Notes: a model not told the origin generated them from the letters alone. A DNA stretch of 56,701 bases from Fidelibacterota bacterium (GCA_004124475.1 SCKK01000020.1:1-56701); one strand, 5' to 3'; numbered from the stretch's first letter, positions 34,099-43,059 are shown. A program made the numbers and translations.

Positions 34099-36449
34099 AT
34101 GAAAAACCCTATTTACCAAGGTCAACTGCTCTTAGGAAAAGATTTAGAAATAGAGTACAAAAAACGGAAACGAGATTATGAAGAAAAACGAATAATGCAC
34201 GGATCCCCAATTCCTAAAGGATGGCATGTAACTGAACTAAAAAGTTATATTAAACTTAAAAGAAAACTGCCATTAAGTAGAATTTTTGAAAACGACGTAT
34301 GGTGTTTATTTTATGAATTAGGAATGTATCAAATTTCCTCATCAAATTTTCAGATAAGACTTTCTTCTAAAGATCGAAAGGAAATAGATGTGTTAGCAAT
34401 TGATGAAGATGTCGTATTTATTGTTGAATGTAAAACTAAGAAGAAAATTGGTGAAAAGGACAACTTAAAGACTGAAATAAGGAAATTGCATTCAGACAAG
34501 AGTGAAATATCAAAAGTACTTTGGAATATATTGGGAAAAAAACTAAAGCCTATATTTGTAATTGCAACTTACAATATCTTATGGCGGGAATATCAAAGAG
34601 AGGTTGCTAATAGGAAAAGAATTCACATATTTGATGAATATGATGTTATGGCAATAAGAGACCTTTCAAAATTAGCAGGAAATGCTGCTAAGTATCAGCT
34701 TTACAGTGAAATATTTTATGGTGAAAAAATTCATAAGTTTGAAGTCCAAGTACCAGCTATTGAATCAATTATGCAAGGTAAAACTTATTATACTTTCAAT
34801 ATGTTACCTGAACATCTCTTAAAAATAGCATTTGTGCATAAAAGAAGGAAATCATCAATACCATTCCAAGAGCTATCCGATAGTTACCAGAGAATCTTAA
34901 ACTCAAAAAGAGTAAAGGATATTAATTTATTTATCATTGACGGTGGATTTTTCCCCGGTAACATAATAATTAATTTTCAGCACAATCTTAAAGTTATTTC
35001 TATAGGAGGTAAGCCTGAATTCTCTAAGAATGTTATTGGAAAAACAAGACCAGTAATTATTACGCTACCACCATACTATGGCTCAGCTTGGATAATTGAT
35101 GGACAACATAGACTTTACGGATATTCAGATTCTGAATCACGAACAAAAGATACTATTCCTGTAGTAGCATTCGTAAAAGAAAAAATCAGGCAGAGATTTT
35201 CTTTAACATAAATGTTAATCAAAAACCCATTGATAAAAACCTATTATGGGATCTCTATGAAGATTTATACCAAGATTCTATTGATCCTAAAGAATTGTAT
35301 CTACAAGCAGTTTCCAAATTAGCTAAAAAATTAAACTCTTCAAAAAAAGGTCCATTCGAAAATAAAATCTCAATTCCTTATTTAGGAAATGAAGGTACAA
35401 TAGATTTAAAAACTATTTGTAATGCCTTAAATCGTAATCGTTTGATATATAAAGACGAAGGACATTTATTTTTTGAAGATTATGACCAAACAATCAAAAT
35501 TGCTTGCGAAAGGATTAATGATTATTTTGATTTATTTTCAAAATATTTAAATGATCTTTGGACTAAAGGTGTTGATGGATTTTTATTATCAACAGCAGGC
35601 ATCGGTGTTCTTTTTGCAATGTATAGTGATTTATTAATTAACCTTACAGTCTCAGAAAGAAAATCACAAAAAAAACATTTTGAATTTTGGCACGATATGA
35701 TGTTACCTGTAATTGAACATCTGGAAGTACAAAATGACGAAACATTAAGAAATTATATTAAGGCAAGTGTCGGCCGAGCACAATCTACTGATCTACAAGT
35801 AACATTTACAGATCTAATTGTTAAGAGTAAAAGAAGTGGAACATTCAATTCACCATTTTGGAAAAAGTATCAAGAAAACAGACTAATTAAAGAAGAAACA
35901 TCATTTCTAGATTTACTAGACAGGGAAGAAGGAATAACACTGGATTTCAAAGGTTCTTTTAAGTTAGATGTAAATAATCTCATAAAAGGAAATGGTAAGA
36001 CAATAATAAAACCCAATATAGCTAGAGACGGAGTTATTAAAGTAATATCATCCTTCTTAAACACTAAGGGTGGTGATGTTATACTAGGATTAATAGAAAA
36101 ACAATTTTATCCAGAGGTTGAAAGGGATAACCTTGATTTTGTTTCACACAATGATTTTTATTTATTGGGTATTGAAGAAGAAATAAAAACAACAAAAAAT
36201 ATGACAAAAGAGAGATATCAAAATGATTTGATTCAATCCTTTGATAGCCATTTTGATTGCAAATATCCCTATAATATCACCTTCCATCCATATAAGGGTG
36301 TCACTCTATGTAGAGTAAGTGTTGATAGTCTACCTCCAAACGAAGATTGTTATATAGATGGCAAAATATTTTATGGACGTCGTGGTGCGAAATCAGATCC
36401 ACTAGTTGGTAGAGAAATACAATTACACAAATCAAAATATAGTGGGTGA
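34099..36449 (+). pseudogene. Nuclease-like + DGQHR + AlbA/Schlafen-like fusion, broken by a frameshift
   Basis: Two frames (34099-35211 and about 35186-36449) join into one protein of about 783 residues if one A is added to the A6 run at 35180-35185. The text then reads on as QAEIFFNINVNQKPIDKNLL, the usual continuation after a DGQHR motif. The N-terminal part has EID (95-97) and VECKTK (E110, K112), a PD-(D/E)xK nuclease pattern. The centre has WIIDGQHRLYGYS (DGQHR at 334-338) as in DndB-like proteins. The C-terminus has GITLDFKGSFK and ISSFLNTKGGDVILG, an AlbA_2/Schlafen-like domain. These domain types occur in phosphorothioation and other defence loci. Very AT-rich compared with neighbours. 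It may be a pseudogene, a slippage-expressed gene or a sequencing error. Confidence 0.7.
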
Positions 36450-36764
36450 ATTTTGTTGGCTTTCTAACCCAAATTAGAGTTAACATGAAAAGTCTAGCGA
36501 TGAATTTCGAGTTTGGGGAATCAACAAATGCAAAGTACAAAAAGGAAACTTGAGTGAGAAGGATTTTAACGCACCTCTTCTTATCCGTTGGGCAGTATAA
36601 ATAAGGGCTCAAGTCTTGACTCTTGCTCATTCCACGGCAGGGAATATGATCAAAGGCACCAGGGGACTTAATCCACTGGTCCTGCTAACGCTTGAGCCAA
36701 TCCAGCCGATACGGTCAAGCAGCAGTCAGGACCTTACCCCTTGTGCGGTATTACGAGGCAAGTC
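36450..36764. other. Transition region between the AT-rich and GC-rich foreign genes
   Basis: No gene is visible. Base composition switches here from about one-third to well over half GC. GGCTCAAG (36606-36613) and CTTGAGCC (36691-36698) form a perfect 8-bp inverted repeat 77 bases apart. CCGTTGGGCAG near 36587 fits the GTTRRRY core of integron attachment sites, but I see no matching left half. The ribosome binding site GAGG for the next gene lies at its end. Confidence 0.35.
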
Positions 36765-38646
36765 ATGTCCAATCAACTCCTAAACCCGCTGTCCGAGGCT
36801 GAGTGCCCGAAGTCTGGGCTCACGGTCAACTGCTTGTCCATAGACATGATCGGCTCGACGAAGAAGACCATAGCCTTTCCCACATCTAAGATTGATCGCT
36901 TCAACCGATCCCTCGTGCAGCAGATTGAGCCCCACCTGAAAAACCTGGACCTGGATAAGGAGCTGTTGAAGTTCACGGGCGATGGCTGGCTCCTGATTAC
37001 GCCCCACTCGAAATGCATTCCGCAACTGTGCTGTCTCGCGCTCATCCAGAGGCACTGCTTCCAGAAGGAGATGGCAACTAAGTGTGACATCCCAGAGAAC
37101 AAAATACCGTCTTTGCGCATCGCATTGTGCCAGGGCCGCGATATTGAGGTCAAGCTGCCCGATGGTAGGCAGGATTGGGTCGGCGATAGTGCCCGTCGCG
37201 CCAAGCGCGCCGAGCAACATTGCTTTACGAACGCGAGCGAGATACTCATCCAGGACGCTATTGTCAATGCATTGTCACTAAACCGAGACTTCAATTTCAT
37301 CCCTGCCGACATCGAGGTGCGACCGGACTACGAAAAGCACAAGAAGGAGGAAGCAATCGAATTGTACACACTCCAGAGCATCAACGTGGAAGCTGTCGCC
37401 GATGCGGACGCCTCGCCTTACTACGTTTACACGCTCAAGGCCATTGGCGATGCGCAAGCACAGGCAACAGCCGAGAAGGCAGGCGAACAGATACTCAAAC
37501 AGGCAGCGGCAATGCACGATGATAAACCCCTCCGGGTCAAACGTGTGCTGTTGCCGCGTTTGGATCGCCTCGCTGCCGCCACCGGAGACCTTTCCTTCGT
37601 CGGACGAATGACACAGCGTAGGCTCCATTACGGATTCAGTCCCAGCGCCATCCCGTACAACATATGCATCCGTGACTCTTCCACTTTCCCGCAGGCAGTT
37701 GACTGGTTCGAACGGATGCGCCAAGACGGCATCGACCCCGACGTGGTCACATACTCCACGCTCGTCAGCAAGGCCGAAGACTACGCGACCGCCAAGGACT
37801 GGTTCGAACGAATACGCCAAGACGGCATCGACCCCAACGTGGTCACATACTCCACGCTCGTCAGCAAGGCCGAAGACTACGCGACCGCCAAGGACTGGTT
37901 CGAGCGGATGCGCCAAGACGGCATCGACCCCAACGTGGTCACATACTCCACGCTCGTCAGCAAGGCCGAAGACTACGCGACCGCTAAGGACTGGTTCGAA
38001 CGGATGCGGCAAGACGGCATCGACCCCAACGAGGCAACATACCCCACCCCCGTCACCAAAGCCCAAGGCCACGCAACCGCCAAGGACTTTGTCGAATGGG
38101 CGCCGGCAAGACGGCATCGACCCCAACGTGGTCACATACTCCACGCTCGTCAGCAAGGCCGAAGACTACGCGACCGCTAAGGACTGGTTCGAACGGATGC
38201 GGCAAGACGGTATCGACCCCAACGAGAAAACAACCAGCGCACTGTTTGCCAAAGATCTGTCTACGGTAACCGCCGAGGAACTGCTGAATTGGTACTGGTC
38301 ACAGGGTTATGGACGCGGTGAGCCATTACAGGCAGCCATACGTTCGCATCGGACGGCACGGCGGGTTGACGAGGCGTTCCGAATTGCGCTGCATTATCCG
38401 TATCTCCAAGCCGCGCAGAGGCTCTTCCGTGATTTCCCTGTGCAGATCAGGAGCTACTTGATGTGCGTGCTCACAGATCAGCCCAATCATCCCGACGTGC
38501 ATTACGCGCTGAGCGTGGTGCTCATGGAGGGGGGCGAGAACACCGAAGCGGAAACGCATCTTCGAGCGGCATTAGAAACTGCCACCCAGGAGAAGAGAAA
38601 ACATGATATCGAGGCGCGGCTGCGCAGGCTCAACTGCCAGCAATAG
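36765..38646 (+). CDS. Class III nucleotidyl cyclase-like domain fused to pentatricopeptide-like repeats (frameshifted)
   Basis: I start at the ATG at 36765, with GAGG seven bases upstream, not at the earlier TTG at 36741. Residues about 20-225 look like a class III cyclase domain. NCLSIDMIGSTKK gives the first metal aspartate (D27) and LLKFTGDGWLL the second (D73), with a later WVGDSARRAKRAEQ segment where the usual Asn is replaced. From about residue 313 come 32-residue repeats of the type VVTYSTLVSKAEDYATAKDWFERMRQDGIDPN, matching pentatricopeptide (PPR) repeats but three residues shorter. A single extra base near 38098-38104 shifts the frame in the fifth repeat. The true tail (LFAKDLSTVTAEELLNWYW... 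LRRLNCQQ) continues to 38646. GC-rich and foreign to its surroundings. Confidence 0.65.
37701..38240 (+). repeat. 96-bp tandem repeat array encoding PPR-like units
   Basis: Units start at 37701, 37797, 37893, 37989, 38085 and 38182. Each is 96 bases except the fifth (97, carrying the frameshift); the sixth is partial. The first three are almost identical at the DNA level; the fourth and fifth carry the divergent segments around 38026-38110. This indicates very recent expansion and some gene conversion. Confidence 0.93.
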
Positions 38647-38876
38647 CTCTCTTTACCATTCACCATGCAACGCGCGGAGCATACCGTCCGAAGAACCCAC
38701 TACTTCAGCAGCTGGGGTTATTTGAAAACAAGCAACCGGCGTTTTGACACAGGCAATGCCATCGGGTCATTAGGCCCAAAAATACGCTGAAGCCGACCGC
38801 ATATCCTGGTGCGATTTTAGGCGGTGACGTTTCGCGGTGGCTTAGCTGTAACGTTAGCTGCCAAGAAAATTGACGA
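38647..38876. other. Spacer ending in an attC-like right half-site
   Basis: No gene is visible in 230 bases. The end, GGTGGCTTAGCTGTAACGTTAG (38837-38857), resembles the right half of integron cassette attachment sites (a GCTTAGCT-type inner site followed by AACGTTAG), and the HEPN gene starts 20 bases later. I cannot find a matching left half, so it may be a remnant only. Confidence 0.35.
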
Positions 38877-39452
38877 ATGAGTATGCCACTGCCACTGGAT
38901 GAGCGTATAGAGCTAGCCGCGCAGTTGATCAAGCGAGCAAGGATTTTCTATGACGTCTGGTGGTTCTATGAAGGTACAGGCACGCGACCCCGGATACTGG
39001 ATACTATGAATCGATACTCCGAGTTTTTCCGATTCGATACCCACGCGCATTTTGTCTCGATGGTGGTCCATCTTGCGGGGTTATTCGAGACTCGTAGCGA
39101 CACAATAAACTTCACTGCGCTCGTCGACGAATTGGATACTTCCGGATTGTTTCCACCAGAAGACCTAGGGCAAGCACAGGACGTAATCAAAGAAATTCAA
39201 AATTTACCTTCAAAGCTTGCTATCCTGCGAAGTAACTTGTTCGCGCATCGGAGCGCTTCACTCTCATACAAGGAGGCATTCCGAAAAGCGGATGTTACTC
39301 CAAACCAACTGCGTGATTTAACTGTAGCCGGACTTCGTATCGCTAATATTCTTTTACATGCGCGTGGTCTTCCAGAGCAGCATTTCCACGAGTTATCACG
39401 TAAGGACGCAGAGAGGCTACTACATGATTTGGCACAGACGAAAGGCACCTAA
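38877..39452 (+). CDS. HEPN-domain, AbiU2-like protein
   Basis: A 191-residue all-helical protein. The segment LAILRSNLFAHRSASLSYKEAF (about 117-138) contains R-x5-H, the catalytic pattern of HEPN ribonucleases, in the setting seen in AbiU2-like proteins. Such proteins are tied to phage defence or to toxin-antitoxin behaviour through RNA cleavage. An alternative start two codons later (second Met) is possible. No nucleotidyltransferase antitoxin is adjacent, so it is an orphan here. Its flanks resemble integron cassette ends, and its composition is closer to the GC-rich cyclase gene than to the host, which suggests transfer. Confidence 0.6.
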   Translation: MSMPLPLDERIELAAQLIKRARIFYDVWWFYEGTGTRPRILDTMNRYSEFFRFDTHAHFVSMVVHLAGLFETRSDTINFTALVDELDTSGLFPPEDLGQAQDVIKEIQNLPSKLAILRSNLFAHRSASLSYKEAFRKADVTPNQLRDLTVAGLRIANILLHARGLPEQHFHELSRKDAERLLHDLAQTKGT

Positions 39453-39510
39453 CCCATCGCTCCACCGGAGTCCTCCAAGGGAGTCCCTCCGGGACCTTTG
39501 AGAAACACTC
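39448..39510. repeat. attC-like left half-site next to a dispersed repeat
   Basis: CCTAACCCATCGCTCCACC (39448-39466) includes the HEPN stop codon and looks like the left half of a cassette attC site. It runs into GGGAGTCCCTCCGGGACCTTTG (39479-39500) and GAAACACTCTAAAACATTAAC. Their reverse complement matches the word pattern near 5128-5160 (GTGTTTCCCAAAGGGACTCC). The boundary between foreign cassette and host repeat therefore lies near 39470. Confidence 0.4.
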
Positions 39511-39561
39511 TAAAACATTAACACATCGGTCTTACATTGCAATGCCGGTATAAAACGATTA

Positions 39562-40707
39562 TTATAGAACATCTTTCCCACTATAGTTCGGGGCATTTTT
39601 TATCATTTTGATATCATGAGGATGATTCTCGATTTTCCCAGACGCTGTAACCCGAATAAATTCTGTGATCGTCTGCATTTCTTGTATATTGTGTGCCCCG
39701 CAATATCCCATAGCCGCCCGTAAGCCACCGATCAGTTGATATAAAGTGTCAGCAAGTCGACCTTGATAAGGAACAGCGCCTTCTATTCCCTCAGGCACCA
39801 GTTTTTTCATGGTATCTTTTTCTTGAAAATAACGGTCGGCGCTCTGCTCCCACATTGGACCTATGGACCCCATTCCCCGGTAAGATTTATAAGGTTTACC
39901 GTCAAGTGTTATCAATTTTCCCGGACTTTCATCAAGTCCCGCAAGAAGCCGCCCAAGCATCACACATCCCGCTCCCGCAGCGATAGATTTGGCAATATCT
40001 CCGGAGTAACGAAGACCCCCATCTGAAATCACTGGAATGCCACTCTCCATTGCTACCAGAGCGCAATCAATGACTGCTGTTAATTGAGGCACGCCGATTC
40101 CTGCAACGATTCGAGTAGTGCAGCTTGCACCGGATCCAATACCAACCTTAATTGCGTTCACACCCGTTTCGATGAGAGCTGCAGCGCCTTCTCTGGTTGC
40201 AACGTTCCCGGCGATTAATTGTGCAGATGAAAAAGCCAATCGAACCTTTTTTACTGTCTCTAAGACACCTTTGGAATGACCATGAGCAGAGTCCAGGACA
40301 AGCACATCAGCCCCAGCCTCCAAAAGAGCCGCAGACCTCTCTAATACATCTTCCGTGACACCAATCGCTACACCTACTCTCAGTTTGTTCTTCTTATTAA
40401 CAACTGCATTCGGAAAAGATTCTGTATCGACTTCTTCTTTTTTTACGAGAATTACTTGATCTGCTTGCTGTTCAATGGTCATATTTTTATGAAGGATTCC
40501 CATTCCTCCTTCTTTGGCAAGGGCTATAGCCATTTCGGATTGCGTCACCGTATCCATGGCAGCACTGATGATGGGAATTCTTAGCTGGATTTCTCTTGTA
40601 AGATTTGTGGAGACATCGACTTCTATTGGCAACACGTCCGATGCCTTTGGAATTAATAGAACATCGTCAAATGTTAACCCTTCCCTATAAGACTGCGTCT
40701 TTTTCAT
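39562..40707 (-). CDS. guaB: IMP dehydrogenase, CBS-less, copy 1
   Basis: Catalyses IMP to XMP with NAD, the committed step to GMP. At 381 residues it is about 110 short of the usual enzyme because the two CBS domains are replaced by a short linker (about 90-112, after [20 protein letters not shown]). The catalytic cysteine is C196 in [13 protein letters not shown] (the usual form is GPGSICTTR). The flap dyad R292-Y293 in DRYFQ and the tail GMGSIGPM and [14 protein letters not shown] are present. It is about 95% identical to copy 2 at 41847-42992. This copy has N184 and K264 where copy 2 has the more usual D and E, so it may be the drifting one. The ATG has only a weak upstream site. Confidence 0.88.
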   Translation of the reverse strand: MKKTQSYREGLTFDDVLLIPKASDVLPIEVDVSTNLTREIQLRIPIISAAMDTVTQSEMAIALAKEGGMGILHKNMTIEQQADQVILVKKEEVDTESFPNAVVNKKNKLRVGVAIGVTEDVLERSAALLEAGADVLVLDSAHGHSKGVLETVKKVRLAFSSAQLIAGNVATREGAAALIETGVNAIKVGIGSGASCTTRIVAGIGVPQLTAVIDCALVAMESGIPVISDGGLRYSGDIAKSIAAGAGCVMLGRLLAGLDESPGKLITLDGKPYKSYRGMGSIGPMWEQSADRYFQEKDTMKKLVPEGIEGAVPYQGRLADTLYQLIGGLRAAMGYCGAHNIQEMQTITEFIRVTASGKIENHPHDIKMIKNAPNYSGKDVL

Positions 40708-40758
40708 AACCTTTCACCTGAAAATAGCTTGGAGCAGGGAGCGGGGAGAATTGTCCCG

Positions 40759-40774
40759 TCCGTCAGCTGACGGA
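40759..40774. repeat. REP-core palindrome upstream of guaB copy 1
   Basis: TCCGTCAGCTGACGGA is a perfect 16-bp palindrome 52 bases upstream of guaB copy 1. The same core with one changed pair lies at 43044-43059 upstream of copy 2 and inside the RAYT-linked hairpins at 19400 and 23456. It was probably a REP unit present before guaB was duplicated. Confidence 0.7.
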
Positions 40775-40991
40775 TCCCTTTGACTCGTAGGGTCTCTCCA
40801 TAGGAGTCTGTGACCTTTTGAAGAGGAATTAAACGAAGGTGAGTAACCATTTCATACGTTCAGATGGAAGGATTTCGGGGCAGGTGACTTTGTTAGAAGA
40901 CAACAATACAATGTATAACCAATATCGGTGATTCATTGCTTTCATGTGACCTAATTATAGTCCATATTTAGTCGTATTTATTGGAGGAAAT

Positions 40992-41276
40992 ATGAAACCA
41001 AGTGAATCAATCAGACCAATCAGTTACCTTAAAGCACATGCTGCTGAAGTAATCAGGGATATTGCCAAAAATCACAAAACAATTGTAATTACACAAAATG
41101 GTATAGCAAAGGTCATTGTCCAGGATGTACGCGAATATGAACGCACACAGGAAACTATTGCCCTGTTAAAAATACTCGCGAAAAGTTCTCAAAGTATCAA
41201 AAAAGGGAAATTTAAACCTATTGAACAATCGTTTAAAGACTTAAATAACAGGATTGATACATACAAACAATCTTGA
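40992..41276 (+). CDS. Phd/YefM-type antitoxin
   Basis: A 94-residue antitoxin. The N-terminal Phd/YefM fold is seen in IRPISYLKAHAAEVIRDIAKNHKTIVITQNGIAKVIVQDVREYE (about 7-50), which binds DNA as a dimer. The C-terminal lysine-rich tail should wrap the toxin. A strong GGAGG lies seven bases before the ATG. Its stop codon overlaps the toxin start as TTGA, as usual for coupled pairs that repress their own promoter. It lies between the two guaB copies on the opposite strand. Confidence 0.9.
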   Translation: MKPSESIRPISYLKAHAAEVIRDIAKNHKTIVITQNGIAKVIVQDVREYERTQETIALLKILAKSSQSIKKGKFKPIEQSFKDLNNRIDTYKQS

Positions 41277-41596
41277 AATTCAAAGTACATCTTCTATCTG
41301 ATGCTGAAGAAGATTTGTTTGATATCTACCGTTATGTAGCTTCTAATGACTCTGAATCAAAAGCGATGAGGCTCATTCAAAAGTCTGAAAAACTTTGTTA
41401 TAGTTTAGAGGAATTACCAAATCGTGGACACGTTCCACCCGAATTAGAGGAAATTGGAATATTTGATTATTTAGAAATTCACTATAAACCCTATCGAATC
41501 ATTTATCAAATCATAGAAAACAGTGTCTTTATCCATTGTATTTTAGACGGTCGTAGAGATATGGAAGAAATATTGTACCGAAGATTTATACGTTAA
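41273..41596 (+). CDS. RelE/ParE-family toxin
   Basis: A 107-residue toxin with the RelE/ParE fold. It opens KFKVHLLSDAEEDLFDIYRYVASNDSES, has LPNRGHVPPELEEIGIFDYLEIHYKPYRIIYQI in the middle and ends with the VFIHCILDGRRDMEEILYRRFIR strand and helix. RelE members cut mRNA on the ribosome and ParE members poison gyrase; this sequence fits either. The start is TTG at 41273, overlapping the antitoxin stop by four bases. With the antitoxin it is the only gene content unique to the space between the duplicated guaB units. Confidence 0.88.
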   Translation: MKFKVHLLSDAEEDLFDIYRYVASNDSESKAMRLIQKSEKLCYSLEELPNRGHVPPELEEIGIFDYLEIHYKPYRIIYQIIENSVFIHCILDGRRDMEEILYRRFIR

Positions 41597-41846
41597 TATA
41601 GTTGCCTTCTAATAGCGGATGCAGCTCACGTAGCCTTTTCAGAAGCAACATCAGAAATTTTCAAAACTTGTGACGATAAGTTATTGAAAAAGTGTAGAAA
41701 AATTGTAACTATTCAGGCTGAAGCAAAGGCACCCCGACACTGCGTGAACCTACCCGTCCGGCAGGCGAGCGGGGCAGGCACTTTAATACATAAGCACGTA
41801 AGAAATTAACACATTAGCCCATTGCAATGCCGTTATAAAACGATTA
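41597..41846. repeat. Gene-free spacer with a GC-rich palindromic element
   Basis: No gene is visible. Near 41750-41780 is a GC-rich element (ACCCGTCCGGCAGGCGAGCG) of the scattered CCTGCC-type family, followed by CTTTAATACATAAGCACG and ATTAACACATT words like those near 15.1 kb. From about 41800 the sequence matches the segment after guaB copy 1. Confidence 0.5.
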
Positions 41847-42992
41847 TCATAGTACGTCTTTCTCCCTATAATTAGGGGCATTTTTTATCATTTTGATATC
41901 ATGAGGATGATTTTCGATCTTCCCGGATGCTGTAACCCGAATAAATTCTGTGATCGTCTGCATTTCTTGTATATTGTGCGCCCCACAATATCCCATTGCC
42001 GCCCGTAAGCCACCGATCAGTTGATATAAAGTGTCAGTAAGTCGACCTTGATAAGGTACAGCGCCTTCAATTCCTTCAGGTACCAGTTTTTTCTTAGTAT
42101 CTTTTTCTTGAAAATAACGGTCGGCGCTCTGCTCCCACATAGGACCTATGGACCCCATTCCCCGGTAAGATTTATAGGGTTTACCGTCAAGTGTTATCAA
42201 TTCTCCCGGACTTTCATCAAGTCCCGCAAGAAGCCGCCCGAGCATTACACATCCCGCTCCCGCAGCGATTGATTTGGCAATATCTCCTGAGTAGCGAAGT
42301 CCTCCATCAGAAATTACTGGAATGCCACTCTCCATTGCTACGAGAGCGCAATCAATGACTGCCGTTAATTGAGGCACGCCGATTCCTGCAACAATTCGTG
42401 TAGTGCAGCTTGCGCCTGACCCAATACCAACTTTAATTGCGTCCACACCCGTTTCGATGAGAGCCGCAGCGCCTTCTCCGGTTGCAACGTTCCCCGCGAT
42501 TAATTGTGCAGATGAAAAAGCCAATCGAACTTTTTTTACTGCTTCTAAGACACCTTTGGAATGACCATGAGCAGAGTCCAGGATAAGCACATCAGCTCCA
42601 GCCTCCAAAAGAGCCGCAGATCTCTCTAATACATCTTCCGTGACACCAATCGCTACACCTACTCTTAGTTTGTTCTTCTCATCAACAACTGCATTCGGAT
42701 AAGATTCAGTATCGACTTCTTCTTTTTTTACGAGAATTACTTGATCCGCTTGCTGTTCAATGGTCATGTTTTTATGAAGGATTCCTATCCCTCCTTCTTT
42801 GGCAAGGGCTATTGCCATTTCGGATTGTGTCACCGTATCCATGGCAGCGCTGATGATGGGAATTCTTAGTTGGATTTCTCGTGTAAGATTTGTGGATACA
42901 TCGACTTCTATTGGCAACACATCCGATGCCTTGGGAATTATTAGAACATCATCAAATGTTAACCCTTCCCTATAAGACTGCGACTTTTTCAT
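41847..42992 (-). CDS. guaB: IMP dehydrogenase, CBS-less, copy 2
   Basis: The second of two 381-residue IMP dehydrogenase genes, with the same CBS-less build, C196 in GSGASCTTR and R292-Y293. Compared with copy 1 it differs at about 18 residues, including S4, I18, I69, Y99, D104-E105, I137, A151, G172, D184, E264, K300 and T319. D184 and E264 are the residues more often seen in the family, so this is the better candidate for the working enzyme. Upstream and downstream flanks are also shared with copy 1. It is followed on the plus side by histidine ammonia-lyase after 152 bases. Confidence 0.88.
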   Translation of the reverse strand: MKKSQSYREGLTFDDVLIIPKASDVLPIEVDVSTNLTREIQLRIPIISAAMDTVTQSEMAIALAKEGGIGILHKNMTIEQQADQVILVKKEEVDTESYPNAVVDEKNKLRVGVAIGVTEDVLERSAALLEAGADVLILDSAHGHSKGVLEAVKKVRLAFSSAQLIAGNVATGEGAAALIETGVDAIKVGIGSGASCTTRIVAGIGVPQLTAVIDCALVAMESGIPVISDGGLRYSGDIAKSIAAGAGCVMLGRLLAGLDESPGELITLDGKPYKSYRGMGSIGPMWEQSADRYFQEKDTKKKLVPEGIEGAVPYQGRLTDTLYQLIGGLRAAMGYCGAHNIQEMQTITEFIRVTASGKIENHPHDIKMIKNAPNYREKDVL

Positions 42993-43043
42993 AACCTTTC
43001 ACTTGGCAATACCTTGGAGCAGGAAGCGGGGAGAATTGTCCCG

Positions 43044-43059
43044 TCCGTCAACTGACGGA
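43044..43059. repeat. REP-core palindrome upstream of guaB copy 2
   Basis: TCCGTCAACTGACGGA lies 52 bases upstream of the guaB copy 2 start, in the same position as the palindrome before copy 1. The duplicated block extends at least to here; the match ends just after, where a GC-rich CCTGCCTGTCCGTC element (43087-43122) begins. Confidence 0.7.

Noticed and set aside
34099-36449. A complete Dnd phosphorothioation locus
   Set aside because: Only a DGQHR-type protein is present; no dndC, dndD, dndE or cysteine desulfurase gene is nearby.
37672-38090. The 5' part of the second plus-strand frame in the PPR region
   Set aside because: Its first ~140 codons (TTRPPRTGS-type repeats) are the out-of-frame reading of the repeat array; only the part after the frameshift near 38100 is real.
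37278-38156. A 292-codon minus-strand ORF across the cyclase-PPR gene
   Set aside because: It is an antisense shadow of the GC-rich repeat array; its own repeats simply mirror the 96-bp units and it has no family features.
36765-39452. A classic Pycsar operon (cyclase plus effector)
   Set aside because: The cyclase-like gene is fused to repeats, the HEPN gene lies 230 bases away with its own cassette-like edges, and no nucleotide-sensing effector domain is visible.
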